64,000 bases of DNA from SXNM01 sp964586155 (lineage in GTDB: Bacteria; Myxococcota_A; UBA9042). The notes under the pieces are model-generated. The model searched no databases. It was not told the DNA's origin and was given only the letters and a program-made list of their open reading frames with translations. Below, piece after piece: positions 9,096-18,155 of this stretch. Position 1 is the first letter of the stretch. Every line of letters begins with the position of its first letter. The DNA is taken from positions 124,001 through 188,000 of the forward strand of contig CAZPHC010000005.1 in NCBI GenBank assembly GCA_964586155.1. Reading direction: 5' to 3'. The position numbers and the translations under genes were made by a program.

Positions 9096-9662
9096 ATGAC
9101 GACTCCTGCGCAGGCTTCGTCGACCCGGCGTCGACTGCGTCTTGCCGTCGCAGTGGCTGCGCTTGTTGCGTGCGGCCTCGGCCTTGCCGCCTTCATCGCG
9201 CTGCCCGGCTGGGTCGCCGACCACATCGAGGTCCAGCCAGAGCTCCTCTCGATTCGGCCGGCACCTGCCGATGGCGACGGTGATATCCTGGATCGCGTGA
9301 TGCGCGGCCGACTTCGCCTCGAGGGATCTGTCTGGGTCCGCAACCGAACGATCGTCGACCTCGACCTCCACCGCGTCGCGTGGAAGGCCAGAGTGCGTGG
9401 GCGTGAGGTGGCCAGCGGAGTACTCGATCCTGGTCCGCAACTTCCCGCAGATCGCGAGACGAAGGTCACATTGACCGGAGATATCGCGGTCATTGCCCTG
9501 GGGCTTGCCGCAAGGGACGTGCTGACGGTCGGCCGCGCTGACGTCGATACCGTGATTTCCGTCGACGCCAGTTGCTTCGGCATCCACGCGCACGTCGAGC
9601 GCGTGGTGACGGGCTTCGACCTTCGTATCGACGCGTCTGCAGTCCACGAAGTCATCAACTGA
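9096..9662 (+). CDS. Small membrane-anchored LEA/WHy-like protein
   Basis: A 188-residue protein with an N-terminal hydrophobic segment (about 14-38), either a membrane anchor or an uncleaved signal. The beta-rich body (RLRLEGSVWVRNRTIVDLDL, LPADRETKVTL) looks like a LEA-type-2/WHy fold and resembles the lipoprotein at 480-1385. ATG 9096 follows a GAGAGG Shine-Dalgarno and lies 10 bp after the kinase stop. Probably acts at the outer face of the cytoplasmic membrane. Function unknown; family call tentative. Confidence 0.6.
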   Translation: MTTPAQASSTRRRLRLAVAVAALVACGLGLAAFIALPGWVADHIEVQPELLSIRPAPADGDGDILDRVMRGRLRLEGSVWVRNRTIVDLDLHRVAWKARVRGREVASGVLDPGPQLPADRETKVTLTGDIAVIALGLAARDVLTVGRADVDTVISVDASCFGIHAHVERVVTGFDLRIDASAVHEVIN

Positions 9663-9671
9663 GGTCGGCCG

Positions 9672-10781
9672 ATGAACGATCGCTTGGATCCCTTCTCGCT
9701 CGCTGGTCTGGTCGCGCTGGGGGCCGCGCTGCTCCTGGTCGGCTACGTCGCAACCGAGCCTGAGCCGACGACATCGGAGACGCGCTCCACGCCCACGAGC
9801 GCGTCTCGCGAATCGGAGGGCGCCACAGGGCAAGAGTCGGCAGGACAGCGGGTCGGAGAGGGGGCTGCAGGCAAGGGCTGGACCTCGCCCTCCGGCGATG
9901 AGTCCGTGTCGCGCGAACACGTTCGTGCCGACCTGCCTGCAGACGATCTCAAATGCCGGGAACGCACGGATCTCCTGACGACTGGCAAGCAAGTCGGCGC
10001 GGCGGTCGCGGATGAGGTGCGGGCAACGGCTCGCATGTCCGTCGAAGAGGAGACCGCCCTGGGTGCCAAGCTGGAGGGCGAATTGGCCAACGCTGAGCCG
10101 TTTCGCGGCAAGGTCGATCTTCCTGGCGACGTTGCACGCTACGGCGGCTACGTCCAGGCGCTGGTCGCCGGCTTGGCCTCGCTTTCGACACGCAGGACAG
10201 AGGTTCGCTACCGGATCCACCTGATCCACGATGCTGGCTTCAACGCTTTCGCGTTGCCCGGCGGGGTTCTCGCCATCAACACCGGTGTCTTCGACGGCGA
10301 GCAGCGTGTGCAGGACGAATCGGAGCTGATCGCCGTGCTCGGCCACGAGGTCGCGCACGTCGAGTTCCGTCATCCGGTCGCGATCTACGAGGTGACGCGC
10401 GCCGTGCTTGGGCCCGGTGTGGACGAGGCCGCCATCATCACGGCGATGCTCCAACGCCCGCTCAGCTCCGAGTTCGAGCACGCGTCGGACCGTCGCGGCG
10501 TCGACATCGCGGCGCTCGCCGGCTACGACCCTGGAGCCGCCGCCAGACTCTGGCGAAGGATGGTGGACGCAGAGAAGCCAAGCAGAGGCCCTGGCGGCTT
10601 GCTCGGCAGCGTCCTCGGTGGCCTCTCACGGGTCCTGGCGACGCATCCTCCTGCCGCCACCCGCTGCGCGCGCACGCGGAGCCGAGCGGTTCCCGCCGCC
10701 GAGTCTGCCGGCAAGGCGCGCTACTACCGGGGAAAGAGCAACCTGCGTGATCGCAAGCCTGGGCCGGTGGCACCGCGCTGA
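9672..10781 (+). CDS. M48-family zinc metalloprotease, membrane anchored
   Basis: A 369-residue peptidase of the M48 (HtpX/BepA/LoiP-like) type. An N-terminal transmembrane segment (about 8-26) is followed by a Ser/Glu/Gly-rich linker. The catalytic domain has GHEVAH (224-229) and a downstream EFEHASDRRGVD helix that would carry the third zinc ligand. The conserved NAFALPGG segment precedes the active site. The location is probably periplasmic, where it could process envelope or signalling proteins. It sits 9 bp after the LEA-like gene and 10 bp before the FHA-ABC gene, which points to co-expression with the kinase. Substrate unknown. Confidence 0.85.
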   Translation: MNDRLDPFSLAGLVALGAALLLVGYVATEPEPTTSETRSTPTSASRESEGATGQESAGQRVGEGAAGKGWTSPSGDESVSREHVRADLPADDLKCRERTDLLTTGKQVGAAVADEVRATARMSVEEETALGAKLEGELANAEPFRGKVDLPGDVARYGGYVQALVAGLASLSTRRTEVRYRIHLIHDAGFNAFALPGGVLAINTGVFDGEQRVQDESELIAVLGHEVAHVEFRHPVAIYEVTRAVLGPGVDEAAIITAMLQRPLSSEFEHASDRRGVDIAALAGYDPGAAARLWRRMVDAEKPSRGPGGLLGSVLGGLSRVLATHPPAATRCARTRSRAVPAAESAGKARYYRGKSNLRDRKPGPVAPR

Positions 10782-10791
10782 CGGAGGATTC

Positions 10792-13251
10792 ATGGAGCCT
10801 GGACGTTGGTACGTCATCGGTGCCGCCGCGGATTGCGATATCGTCGTCGATGCTGCGCAGGTCTCAGGTCGCCACGCCTACCTGGCTCGCAGCGGCCAGG
10901 GCTACGCGATTCGAGACGCCGGCTCCCGAAACGGGGTGTTCGTCCGTGGCGAGCGGGTCGAGGAGGCGCAGGTCGGGTCGGCCGAGGAGATCGGGCTTGG
11001 GAGCCACCAGGTCCGCATCGCGGACCTGGTCCAGCGAATCGGTGGTTCGGTCGCCAGTTCGCTGCCGCGGCCATTGCCTGTGAAAGCTGCGCCCGTCGGG
11101 ACCGGCCCCGTCGTGACGCGGGAACTCAGGGTCGGCGACGAGCCCATCGTCATCGGCCGCGATGATGGCTTGGGCGTGACCCTGCAGGAGGCTGGCGTCT
11201 CTGCACGCCATGCACGCGTCTTTCGCAGCGGTGGTCGAACGATCGTCGAGGATCTCGGTTCGCGCAACGGGACCTTCGTCCGCCACGGTGGCGACGGCGA
11301 CTGGGTCAACTACCGCACCTGCGTCTTGCGGCGTGGGGACCAGATCCGAATCGGCGGCACCGTCTTCGAACTCAAGCCGGCGGCTACCCAGGCGCATCCC
11401 GGGGCTCGACTCGACGTGCGCGACCTCCACCTCACCGTCACGCACCGAGCCACGGGAGCGCCACTGACCCTGCTCGCAGGCGTTTCCTTCACCGCGCTCG
11501 ACGGCGAGGTCGTCGGAATCCTCGGCCCATCGGGCTCGGGCAAGACCAGTCTGCTCAACGTCCTGGCCGGCTTCGATGCGCCCACGTCGGGTGAGGTCTT
11601 GCTGCAAGGACAACAGTTGCACGCCGCAGGTGCCGTCCGGCCCGAACTCGGAGCCTTGGTCGGCCACGCACCCCAATTCGACGTGGCTCACGAGCACCTC
11701 AGCGTGCGGGAGGCGATCCGCTTTTCGGCCCAGCTTCGGGGCGACGCGACTTGGACCGCTGCGGAGATCGAGCGGCGTGTCGAGAACGCCATCGCGGCGG
11801 TCGATCTGGTCGCCAAGGCAGAGACACAGCTCGGTAGCGAGACGCGCAAGACCCTCTCGGGAGGGCAGAAGAAGCGCGTCAACATCGCGATGGAGCTCGT
11901 TCTCGATCCTCCAGTCCTGCTGCTCGACGAGCCGACCAGCGGCCTGTCGGCGCAGGACACCATGGACTTGATGCGGCTTCTTCGTCGGCTTGCGGCGCAG
12001 GGACGGACGATCATCTTGACGATCCACCAGCCCAGCTACGCGGCGTTCGTGCAGATGGATCAGATCCTGGTCTTGGAAGAAGGCGGCCACGTCGCCTACT
12101 TTGGCCCGGCGGCCGTCGACAGCTTCGAGTACTTCGGCATCACCGACCGAGAGCCCGGCGCCCTTCTCGAAGCGCTCCCCCGCAAGCAAGGCCCAGAGGC
12201 GCCCGGCGTGTGGGCCCAACGATTCGAGCGGTCCGACGCGGCGGAGCGCTTTGTCCGGGGGCGCCGCGCAGCCCTCGACCATCAACGTCCGACGCCGTGG
12301 CCAACCTTGCAGCAGCCAGGCAGCCTGATGCAGCTGGCAACGCTCTTGGGGCGCAATCTTCGGCTGAAGTTCCGGGACCCCTTCTTCCTTCTGCTCTCGT
12401 TCGTCGTTCCTCCCGTCGTCGCCGCGCTCTTCGTCGCAGTCCTTGGCGCCCGCGTTGGTCCTGGGGACGAAGGCACCTACGTCGCCGCTCAGGTCGCCCA
12501 CCAGTATCTCGTTGTTCTCACCATCATGACATGCTTCTTCGGTGCGCTTGCTGCTTCGCTTGAGGTCGTACCCGAGCTGGCCATCTTGCGCCGCGAACGG
12601 CGTGGAGGGGTGGGCTTGGGTGCCTATGTGGGCTCCAAGGCGATGACCTACCTGGTGCCCTCGGTGTTCTTTCCCGCGCTGGCGTTGGCCACCATCCACG
12701 TCCTCGACGGCGACGTCCTTGGCGGCGCGTTCTTGCAGCAGTGGGCCGTCCTGGCCAGCGCCTTCTTCGCGTCAGCGAGCGCAGGGCTGCTGTTCTCCAG
12801 CGCCCTCGCGTCACCACAGAGCGTGATCGTGGTGGCGGTCTTCTACGCCATCGTGCAGGTGGTATTCTCCGTGTTCGTGCCGCTGCACATCACGCATGGG
12901 CCGGACAAGCGCAGTCGCTGGCTTGCCACGGCCAGCGTGCCCATGACTGCGCGCTGGACGCTCGGTGGACTCGTCAGCGTTCGCGACCTCTGCGACGTGC
13001 AAGACGACACGAGCGATGAGACGACACTCTCAGACAAGGCTGCCACGGTCGGTCAGAATCGCTTGTTCCAGCGCGATTGCCGGCGCGGATTCTACCAGGA
13101 CCATGGAGTCCTCGAGGCCAGCAGCTCTGACGAACGGACTGACCCAAATCATCGCACGCACGCGCTGGCAGCCAACGGTGCCCTGGCGCTGCTCGCGCTC
13201 TCGGGGATGGCCCTCGCGCTGCGGCAGCGCAGCCGCGGTACCCAGGGCTAG
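10792..13251 (+). CDS. ABCG-type ABC transporter with two N-terminal FHA domains (Rv1747-like)
   Basis: An 819-residue fusion of FHA1 (about 5-75, SGRH and SRNGVF), FHA2 (about 115-190, SARH and SRNGTF), an ABC ATPase and an ABC-2 membrane domain. The ATPase has Walker A GPSGSGKTS (245-253), signature LSGGQKKR (355-362) and Walker B LLLDEPTSGL (376-385). The C-terminal half has several hydrophobic helices. The order FHA-FHA-NBD-TMD is that of M. tuberculosis Rv1747, an exporter controlled by the kinase PknF (established knowledge of the family). The neighbouring kinases make the same control likely here (inference). ATG 10792 has a GGAGG Shine-Dalgarno. Cargo unknown. Confidence 0.9.
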   Translation: MEPGRWYVIGAAADCDIVVDAAQVSGRHAYLARSGQGYAIRDAGSRNGVFVRGERVEEAQVGSAEEIGLGSHQVRIADLVQRIGGSVASSLPRPLPVKAAPVGTGPVVTRELRVGDEPIVIGRDDGLGVTLQEAGVSARHARVFRSGGRTIVEDLGSRNGTFVRHGGDGDWVNYRTCVLRRGDQIRIGGTVFELKPAATQAHPGARLDVRDLHLTVTHRATGAPLTLLAGVSFTALDGEVVGILGPSGSGKTSLLNVLAGFDAPTSGEVLLQGQQLHAAGAVRPELGALVGHAPQFDVAHEHLSVREAIRFSAQLRGDATWTAAEIERRVENAIAAVDLVAKAETQLGSETRKTLSGGQKKRVNIAMELVLDPPVLLLDEPTSGLSAQDTMDLMRLLRRLAAQGRTIILTIHQPSYAAFVQMDQILVLEEGGHVAYFGPAAVDSFEYFGITDREPGALLEALPRKQGPEAPGVWAQRFERSDAAERFVRGRRAALDHQRPTPWPTLQQPGSLMQLATLLGRNLRLKFRDPFFLLLSFVVPPVVAALFVAVLGARVGPGDEGTYVAAQVAHQYLVVLTIMTCFFGALAASLEVVPELAILRRERRGGVGLGAYVGSKAMTYLVPSVFFPALALATIHVLDGDVLGGAFLQQWAVLASAFFASASAGLLFSSALASPQSVIVVAVFYAIVQVVFSVFVPLHITHGPDKRSRWLATASVPMTARWTLGGLVSVRDLCDVQDDTSDETTLSDKAATVGQNRLFQRDCRRGFYQDHGVLEASSSDERTDPNHRTHALAANGALALLALSGMALALRQRSRGTQG

Positions 13252-13378
13252 CCTCGGCCTTCACCACGCAGGGCGACCTGGTCCGATCATCGCCTTGGAT
13301 ATGGTGCGCTTTTGCCCTGATCGGCGCGCCAGGCCTGCGCCATGGATCCGTTGACGACGCGCCGCGACCTGCACCACG

Positions 13379-15220
13379 ATGCGCTCCATGCAACCGAACG
13401 CTCGACGCTGCACCCACTGCCAACGTGCCAACGAAGCAACCGCCTCGTTCTGTGGTGGCTGCGGCCGGAAGCTGGACGCATTCGCTCCAGACCCCTACCG
13501 CGTCGGTGCCACGGTGGTCGACGGCAGGTACCGGCTTGATGCGGTGCTGGGCGAAGGGTCGATGGGCACGGTCTTCCGGGCTCTCGATCTCTCCCTGCAA
13601 CGGACATGCGCGCTCAAGGTTCTGAACGCCGAGTTGATCGCGCATCCGACGGCGCGTCGGCGGATGCAGCAAGAAGCCCGAATTCTTGCGCGGATCTCAC
13701 ATCCGAATGTCGTACAGGTGCGCAACATCTTCGAAGATGGCCCGCGGCTGGTCATGGAGCTCGAGCTCGTCGAAGGAGGTGATATCGAGACGCAGATCGG
13801 CGGGCGTCCGCTCAACGAGGCCGTCGCCCTCGAGTGGACGACGAGCATCCTTGCCGGTCTCGGAGCCCTTCATGCGGCGGGTCTGGTCCATCGCGACGTC
13901 AAGCTGGCCAACGTACTCATCGCGCGAGACGGGACGCTGAAGGTCACCGACCTGGGGGTCGCCCACGACCCCGTCGCGACGGAGAGGACGCAGGCTGGTG
14001 CCCTGCTCGGTACGTTGGAGACGATGGCCCCAGAGCAGATTCGCGGCGATCGGGTGGACCAACGTGCCGACATCTATGCGTGCGGCGTGGTGCTCTACAA
14101 GCTCCTCGTCGGTCGCTCGCCCTTCGAGGCCAGTTCGCAGTTCGAGGTGCAGTTGGCCCATCTGCGCGCAAATCCAGATTTCGGGCCGCTGCAACGGCGG
14201 GGCGTCTCCGCAGCGACCCAGCATTGCATCGCCGTGGCGCTCGCCAAGGAACCCGGCCAGCGCTTTGCCGACGCGCCCACGATGCAGCTGGCGATCGCGG
14301 CAGCCCGACGCGCGCTGGACCAACCCCCAGCACCCAGGGCGGTGCCATCCACGGCGCGCGGTGGCCCGCCAACGGCACCTGGTCCGGTCCAGAAACGTCG
14401 GATCTCGCCTTGGACCTGGCTGCTGATCTTCTTCCTTTGGGTGCTGGGCATCTTGGCGACAGTGTTGATCAGGGTGCTTGCCGCCAGTCCGGCTCCGACG
14501 GCTCAGCAAGAGGCGTCGGCTCCCCGTGCGACTGCGGCGCGTGTGCTCAATCTTGGGGACGGCGGAACGCGCGGGGGCGGTCGGATGCCGACCAGCGACG
14601 CGCCGACAAGCCCACGGGCCGCCGCCAAGCCAGCCGCTGAGAAGCCCGCCTTTCGTCCACTTCGCGAGACGGCGGTCAAGTTCCGTGAGCCGGATTGTCC
14701 GAGCGTCGACCGCTCCTCCCTTGGCGAGTGGCGCATCACGACCAACGTGGGCGGCAACGCGCGGGCGACCCGGGGGCGCTACACCATGCGCAGGGAACTC
14801 GAACCATCGTGCAGGATTCGGACCAAGATCTGGCGCGACGGCTACACGACGGCCCTTGGGAACTGGCACGACCAACGCCCGATGGCGCCACCGTGGACGG
14901 TGTCCGACGCGAAGGCCGTGATTGCCAAACCTGGTCACGCGTACTTCACCTTCTCTGCACGATTTCATGAGATCCGCGTCCGGTTCCACCTGATGTCCGA
15001 GGTTGGCGACGGTGCCGTGCCGGGACGGGAGGTCGGAGCCTGGACCTACGAGACCGAGGAGCACCCCGCTTTCCACGGACCTGCAATTGCGGAGCGCGCC
15101 GAAGGGCTCGGCGATCGGTTCACGGCCGATGGCTATCCACGAGTCGATGGATGGGGCCAGGTACCTTGGTCGTTCCGAGAGACCGAGATGCGCGATGGCG
15201 TTCGAGTTTGGGTCGAGTGA
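13379..15220 (+). CDS. Transmembrane serine/threonine protein kinase, zinc-ribbon N-terminus
   Basis: A 613-residue Hanks-type kinase closely similar in layout to the one at 6827. It has a zinc ribbon (CTHC, CGGC), Gly loop LGEGSMGTV (57-65), Lys80, HRDVKLAN (171-178), DLG (191-193) and APE (217-219). A Pro-rich linker leads to a transmembrane helix (about 346-368) and an extracytoplasmic C-terminal region of about 245 residues of unknown fold, with an RGGGRMPTSD linker and a Trp/Tyr-rich tail. The start could instead be ATG 13388; neither has a clear ribosome-binding site. The 127 bp upstream carry no obvious gene. Confidence 0.86.
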   Translation: MRSMQPNARRCTHCQRANEATASFCGGCGRKLDAFAPDPYRVGATVVDGRYRLDAVLGEGSMGTVFRALDLSLQRTCALKVLNAELIAHPTARRRMQQEARILARISHPNVVQVRNIFEDGPRLVMELELVEGGDIETQIGGRPLNEAVALEWTTSILAGLGALHAAGLVHRDVKLANVLIARDGTLKVTDLGVAHDPVATERTQAGALLGTLETMAPEQIRGDRVDQRADIYACGVVLYKLLVGRSPFEASSQFEVQLAHLRANPDFGPLQRRGVSAATQHCIAVALAKEPGQRFADAPTMQLAIAAARRALDQPPAPRAVPSTARGGPPTAPGPVQKRRISPWTWLLIFFLWVLGILATVLIRVLAASPAPTAQQEASAPRATAARVLNLGDGGTRGGGRMPTSDAPTSPRAAAKPAAEKPAFRPLRETAVKFREPDCPSVDRSSLGEWRITTNVGGNARATRGRYTMRRELEPSCRIRTKIWRDGYTTALGNWHDQRPMAPPWTVSDAKAVIAKPGHAYFTFSARFHEIRVRFHLMSEVGDGAVPGREVGAWTYETEEHPAFHGPAIAERAEGLGDRFTADGYPRVDGWGQVPWSFRETEMRDGVRVWVE

Positions 15221-15293
15221 GCTGACCTTCAACCACCCGCACGGGCGCGGCCATCCGGCAGGTGCCCGACGTGCGTATCCTGGCTTCTGACGG

Positions 15294-17807
15294 TCAGGGT
15301 GCCTCTTCCTCGAACCAGCCAGGGCGCGGCACATCGAATCGACACAACGCCCCGATCGCCTGACGTAGGGGCTCGCTGTGGTGGATGGCCGTCGGGATCC
15401 TCTGTGCGGCGGCCTTGCCAATCATCATCTCCAAGGCAGGGAAGGCTTTCTCGAAGATGGCGACGCCAGCTTCATCGGCAAAGATCTCGCCAACGCGGGC
15501 ACCTGCTGCCGCCTCTTGCGTCGAGGGCGTCGCCTCACGCCACGATGGACTCGTCACCAGCTCGCGATCGAGCTGGGGTCGCGAACGCAGGGTGTCGGCA
15601 TCGAGTGTGATTCTGCACGTCCCCGAGTGTACGGTCACGACATGCAGGCCGCCGACATGAATCCTGGGGCGGCTCGAGGTCGCCAGGTTCGCGCACCAGG
15701 TTCTCGCGTTGGCGCGATGGGCGACCCGGGCGGCGAGCACCATCCAAGCCGCAACTTCCGCGCGAAACGGCTCGCGAATCGACTTGAGCCCCGCAGCGAC
15801 CCGGCAAGCCTGATCGATCGTCATCGAGCCCACGGTCGGTCGCGCACCAAACGACTCGAGCCGCATGGCGGCGTAGTCGCTGATGCGCCAGGTCTCCTTC
15901 GGTGGAATCGCGACGCTTGTTGCCGCAGGGCGTTTCGGCGTCGTCGGCCCCTGCGGCAGTCGCGCTGCTGTCGGCGGGGTGATTCCCCGGGCATGTGTCG
16001 GTCGCGCATGGGACTCCGCCGAAGGTGGCGTCCGGGCATCGGCCACTCCGTCCGGCTCCTGATGTTTGGCTGTCTGGCGCCGCAACTGCGCCACCTTCAG
16101 CAGCGCTTCCCGTGCGTCGGGCCGCTGTCCGGGGTCGCGCGCACCCATCCATGTCAACAGCTCGGCCAGCGTTCCCTGGAGGCCGTCGCCAGGCCGATCA
16201 ACATGCGACAACTCACGGCCGAGCGCCAACTCGGTTAGGACCTTGGCGAGGCTGTAGATGTCGGATCTAGGTGTGACGTTGGCCGAATCCGAGGCCTCGG
16301 GTGCCATGTAGGCGAGTGTGCCGATCGTCGCGACCGTTCGTGTCATCCGGTCATCGGCGACCAGTGCGGCTCCGAAATCCGAAAGGCGCATCTGATCGTT
16401 GCGACCAAACAGGAAGTTGGCTGGCTTGATGTCGCGATGGACGATTCCTGTCTGGTGCAGCTCGACCAGCGCCGACAGCGCTGCGGCCGCTGCGTCCAGC
16501 ACCGCGTGGACCGAGGACGGCCCACGCCCAATTCGGTCGCGCAGCGTTCCGCCGTCAAGCAACTCCATTCTCATGACCCAGTGGCCTGTTTCTGCGTCCC
16601 GATCCAGCTCCAGATCGCGTACGATGCCTGGATGACCGAGGCGGTTCGCGACCTCGAACTCGCGTTTGAATCGCTCGACGATGTCATGGTCTCGGAGCAA
16701 GGCCTCCTTGAGCACCTTGAGCGCGAAGGTCTTGCGTGTCAGGTGACATCGCACCTTGTACACAGTCGCCGTCGACCCGGAGCCGATGGCCTCGAGCACC
16801 TCGTAGCGTCGGCAGTAGGTCCGTCCGACCTGATCCGGGATCTCGGGTACCGGATGGACGAACGGGGGCTTGGGCTCGGGGTTGAGCACATGAGCGGCGA
16901 GGTGATGCGCACGGTCAGCGTTCAGCCACGCCTCCAGTGAACTGCCGACCTCAGGGATGGCACAATGCAACGTTCGCTGTTCATGACGAAATCGAACGCG
17001 GACGCCGCCGGACTTGGTGTCGAATCCGCTCAAGATGCCCACGTCCTCGGTCTGGCGTTCGGCGTTGGGAGAGAGCGCGACGAAGGGAAACAGATCGACC
17101 GCCGCACGACCATCGGGCGGCACGAGGAACACCGGAAGCGCGCCGGTGTCGCCCTCTTGGACGAGGCGGTGGGTCCAGGTCGCGCGCGTCCATCTCGCCT
17201 CTGCCACCAGTACGTCGACGTCCCCAGAGAACAGCCCCCGCCGTCCTTCGACGACGTTTCGGGTGACCAACATCCGGTACCGCTGGAGATTCTTGGCGGA
17301 TACGAGGACCTCCCGGACTTTCGCGACGAGGTCTCGCGCAGCCGCTCGTGTCTCCGTCGAGGCGATCCCGGGATCCTGGTTGTGACCGATCCAATCGTTT
17401 CGTAGCCGAACGATCTCACCGTGGAGCCCGGCGAGGTGGCTATCCATCACACCATCGGGCTTCACTAGCCAACTCCATGCCCCCGCGAGTGGATGGTCAT
17501 CCGTCCGGGCGAGAAACTGTGCCAGGGCGAAGAACCGATCGACCCAATGACCCAGGCTCAACTTGCCGCCGCGCGGCATGTCTGCTGGCAAAAAGAGCTT
17601 GCGGACCATCGGCTCTCGCGTCGCGGTACAAGGGAGCACCGCGAGTCCCCAGGCGACTTCGAGCCGAAGGTAGAGCTCGAACGTCGCGGCGGCGCATTGC
17701 AGGTAGGCAGCGTCGTTGGCGGCGTTTGTGGTATCGCGCCACATCCGGGCGAGCGGACGGGGAATCGTCGCCAGGAGTTCGTGGTCGATGATCTCGCTCG
17801 AAGACAT
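15294..17807 (-). CDS. Serine/threonine kinase with HEPN-like N-terminal domain
   Basis: An 837-residue soluble protein. The N-terminal helical region contains RNDWIGH (136-142), which fits the HEPN RNxxxxH motif, in a setting (HLAGLHGEIVRLRNDW) like HEPN helices. A middle region of unknown fold follows. The kinase domain is complete: IGSGSTATV (341-349), Lys364, HRDIKPAN (457-464), DFG (477-479) and APE (502-504). A Pro/Thr-rich linker and an unassigned C-terminal domain of about 200 residues come last. ATG 17807 has a GGAG site 7 nt upstream, so it is preferred over 17846. It is the only kinase in this cluster with DFG and without a zinc ribbon or TM helix. HEPN function (RNase or ligand binding) is inference. 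Confidence 0.82.
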   Translation of the reverse strand: MSSSEIIDHELLATIPRPLARMWRDTTNAANDAAYLQCAAATFELYLRLEVAWGLAVLPCTATREPMVRKLFLPADMPRGGKLSLGHWVDRFFALAQFLARTDDHPLAGAWSWLVKPDGVMDSHLAGLHGEIVRLRNDWIGHNQDPGIASTETRAAARDLVAKVREVLVSAKNLQRYRMLVTRNVVEGRRGLFSGDVDVLVAEARWTRATWTHRLVQEGDTGALPVFLVPPDGRAAVDLFPFVALSPNAERQTEDVGILSGFDTKSGGVRVRFRHEQRTLHCAIPEVGSSLEAWLNADRAHHLAAHVLNPEPKPPFVHPVPEIPDQVGRTYCRRYEVLEAIGSGSTATVYKVRCHLTRKTFALKVLKEALLRDHDIVERFKREFEVANRLGHPGIVRDLELDRDAETGHWVMRMELLDGGTLRDRIGRGPSSVHAVLDAAAAALSALVELHQTGIVHRDIKPANFLFGRNDQMRLSDFGAALVADDRMTRTVATIGTLAYMAPEASDSANVTPRSDIYSLAKVLTELALGRELSHVDRPGDGLQGTLAELLTWMGARDPGQRPDAREALLKVAQLRRQTAKHQEPDGVADARTPPSAESHARPTHARGITPPTAARLPQGPTTPKRPAATSVAIPPKETWRISDYAAMRLESFGARPTVGSMTIDQACRVAAGLKSIREPFRAEVAAWMVLAARVAHRANARTWCANLATSSRPRIHVGGLHVVTVHSGTCRITLDADTLRSRPQLDRELVTSPSWREATPSTQEAAAGARVGEIFADEAGVAIFEKAFPALEMMIGKAAAQRIPTAIHHSEPLRQAIGALCRFDVPRPGWFEEEAP

Positions 17808-18155
17808 TGAGACTCCACCGAGAGACGCCGCGACGGTAGCGGGCACCTACCGTCAACGCAACGAGCCCCCGGCGAACTCACTCATCGATGCGATTGCTTC
17901 GCAAGTGTGCTTGAACAGAACGCTTGTTCCGGTGCTGGAAGAGCGGCTCGTGCGGTGCGAACCGATCGGACCGCCGCCCCTCGCGCCACAGCCAATCACT
18001 TGCCCCCCAGCAGCAACCGCAAGCCCGCGCAGCGCGGCGATGCCTCACGCGGCGCCCGCAGCGCCGTGTCCGAGCGGCGATGGCGCAAACCCGCGCCGCT
18101 GCGTACCCTGCGGCTCCGCGTCGCCTGTCTGGCACGCGCCCGCCTGGAGCTTGCG
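17808..18155. other. Intergenic region at the composition boundary
   Basis: 348 bp between the divergent HEPN-kinase and LOG-like genes. It holds a small inverted repeat, GAACA (17913-17917) and TGTTC (17925-17929) with a 7-nt gap, that might be an operator. Open frames here lack a convincing start or family. Codon GC3 rises sharply to the right of this gap. Confidence 0.3.

Noticed and set aside
13290..13320. Sigma-54-like TGGTGCG...TTGCC before the kinase at 13379
   Set aside because: The GG-to-GC spacing is 9 in place of 10 bp and the -24 element is poor.
1..17807. Type VI secretion phosphorylation pathway
   Set aside because: No Tss, Hcp or VgrG-like gene is present; only kinase, phosphatase and FHA parts are shared.
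17913..17929. LexA-like box GAACA-7-TGTTC
   Set aside because: The arms are only five bases and the spacing does not fit a known LexA site; no SOS gene follows.
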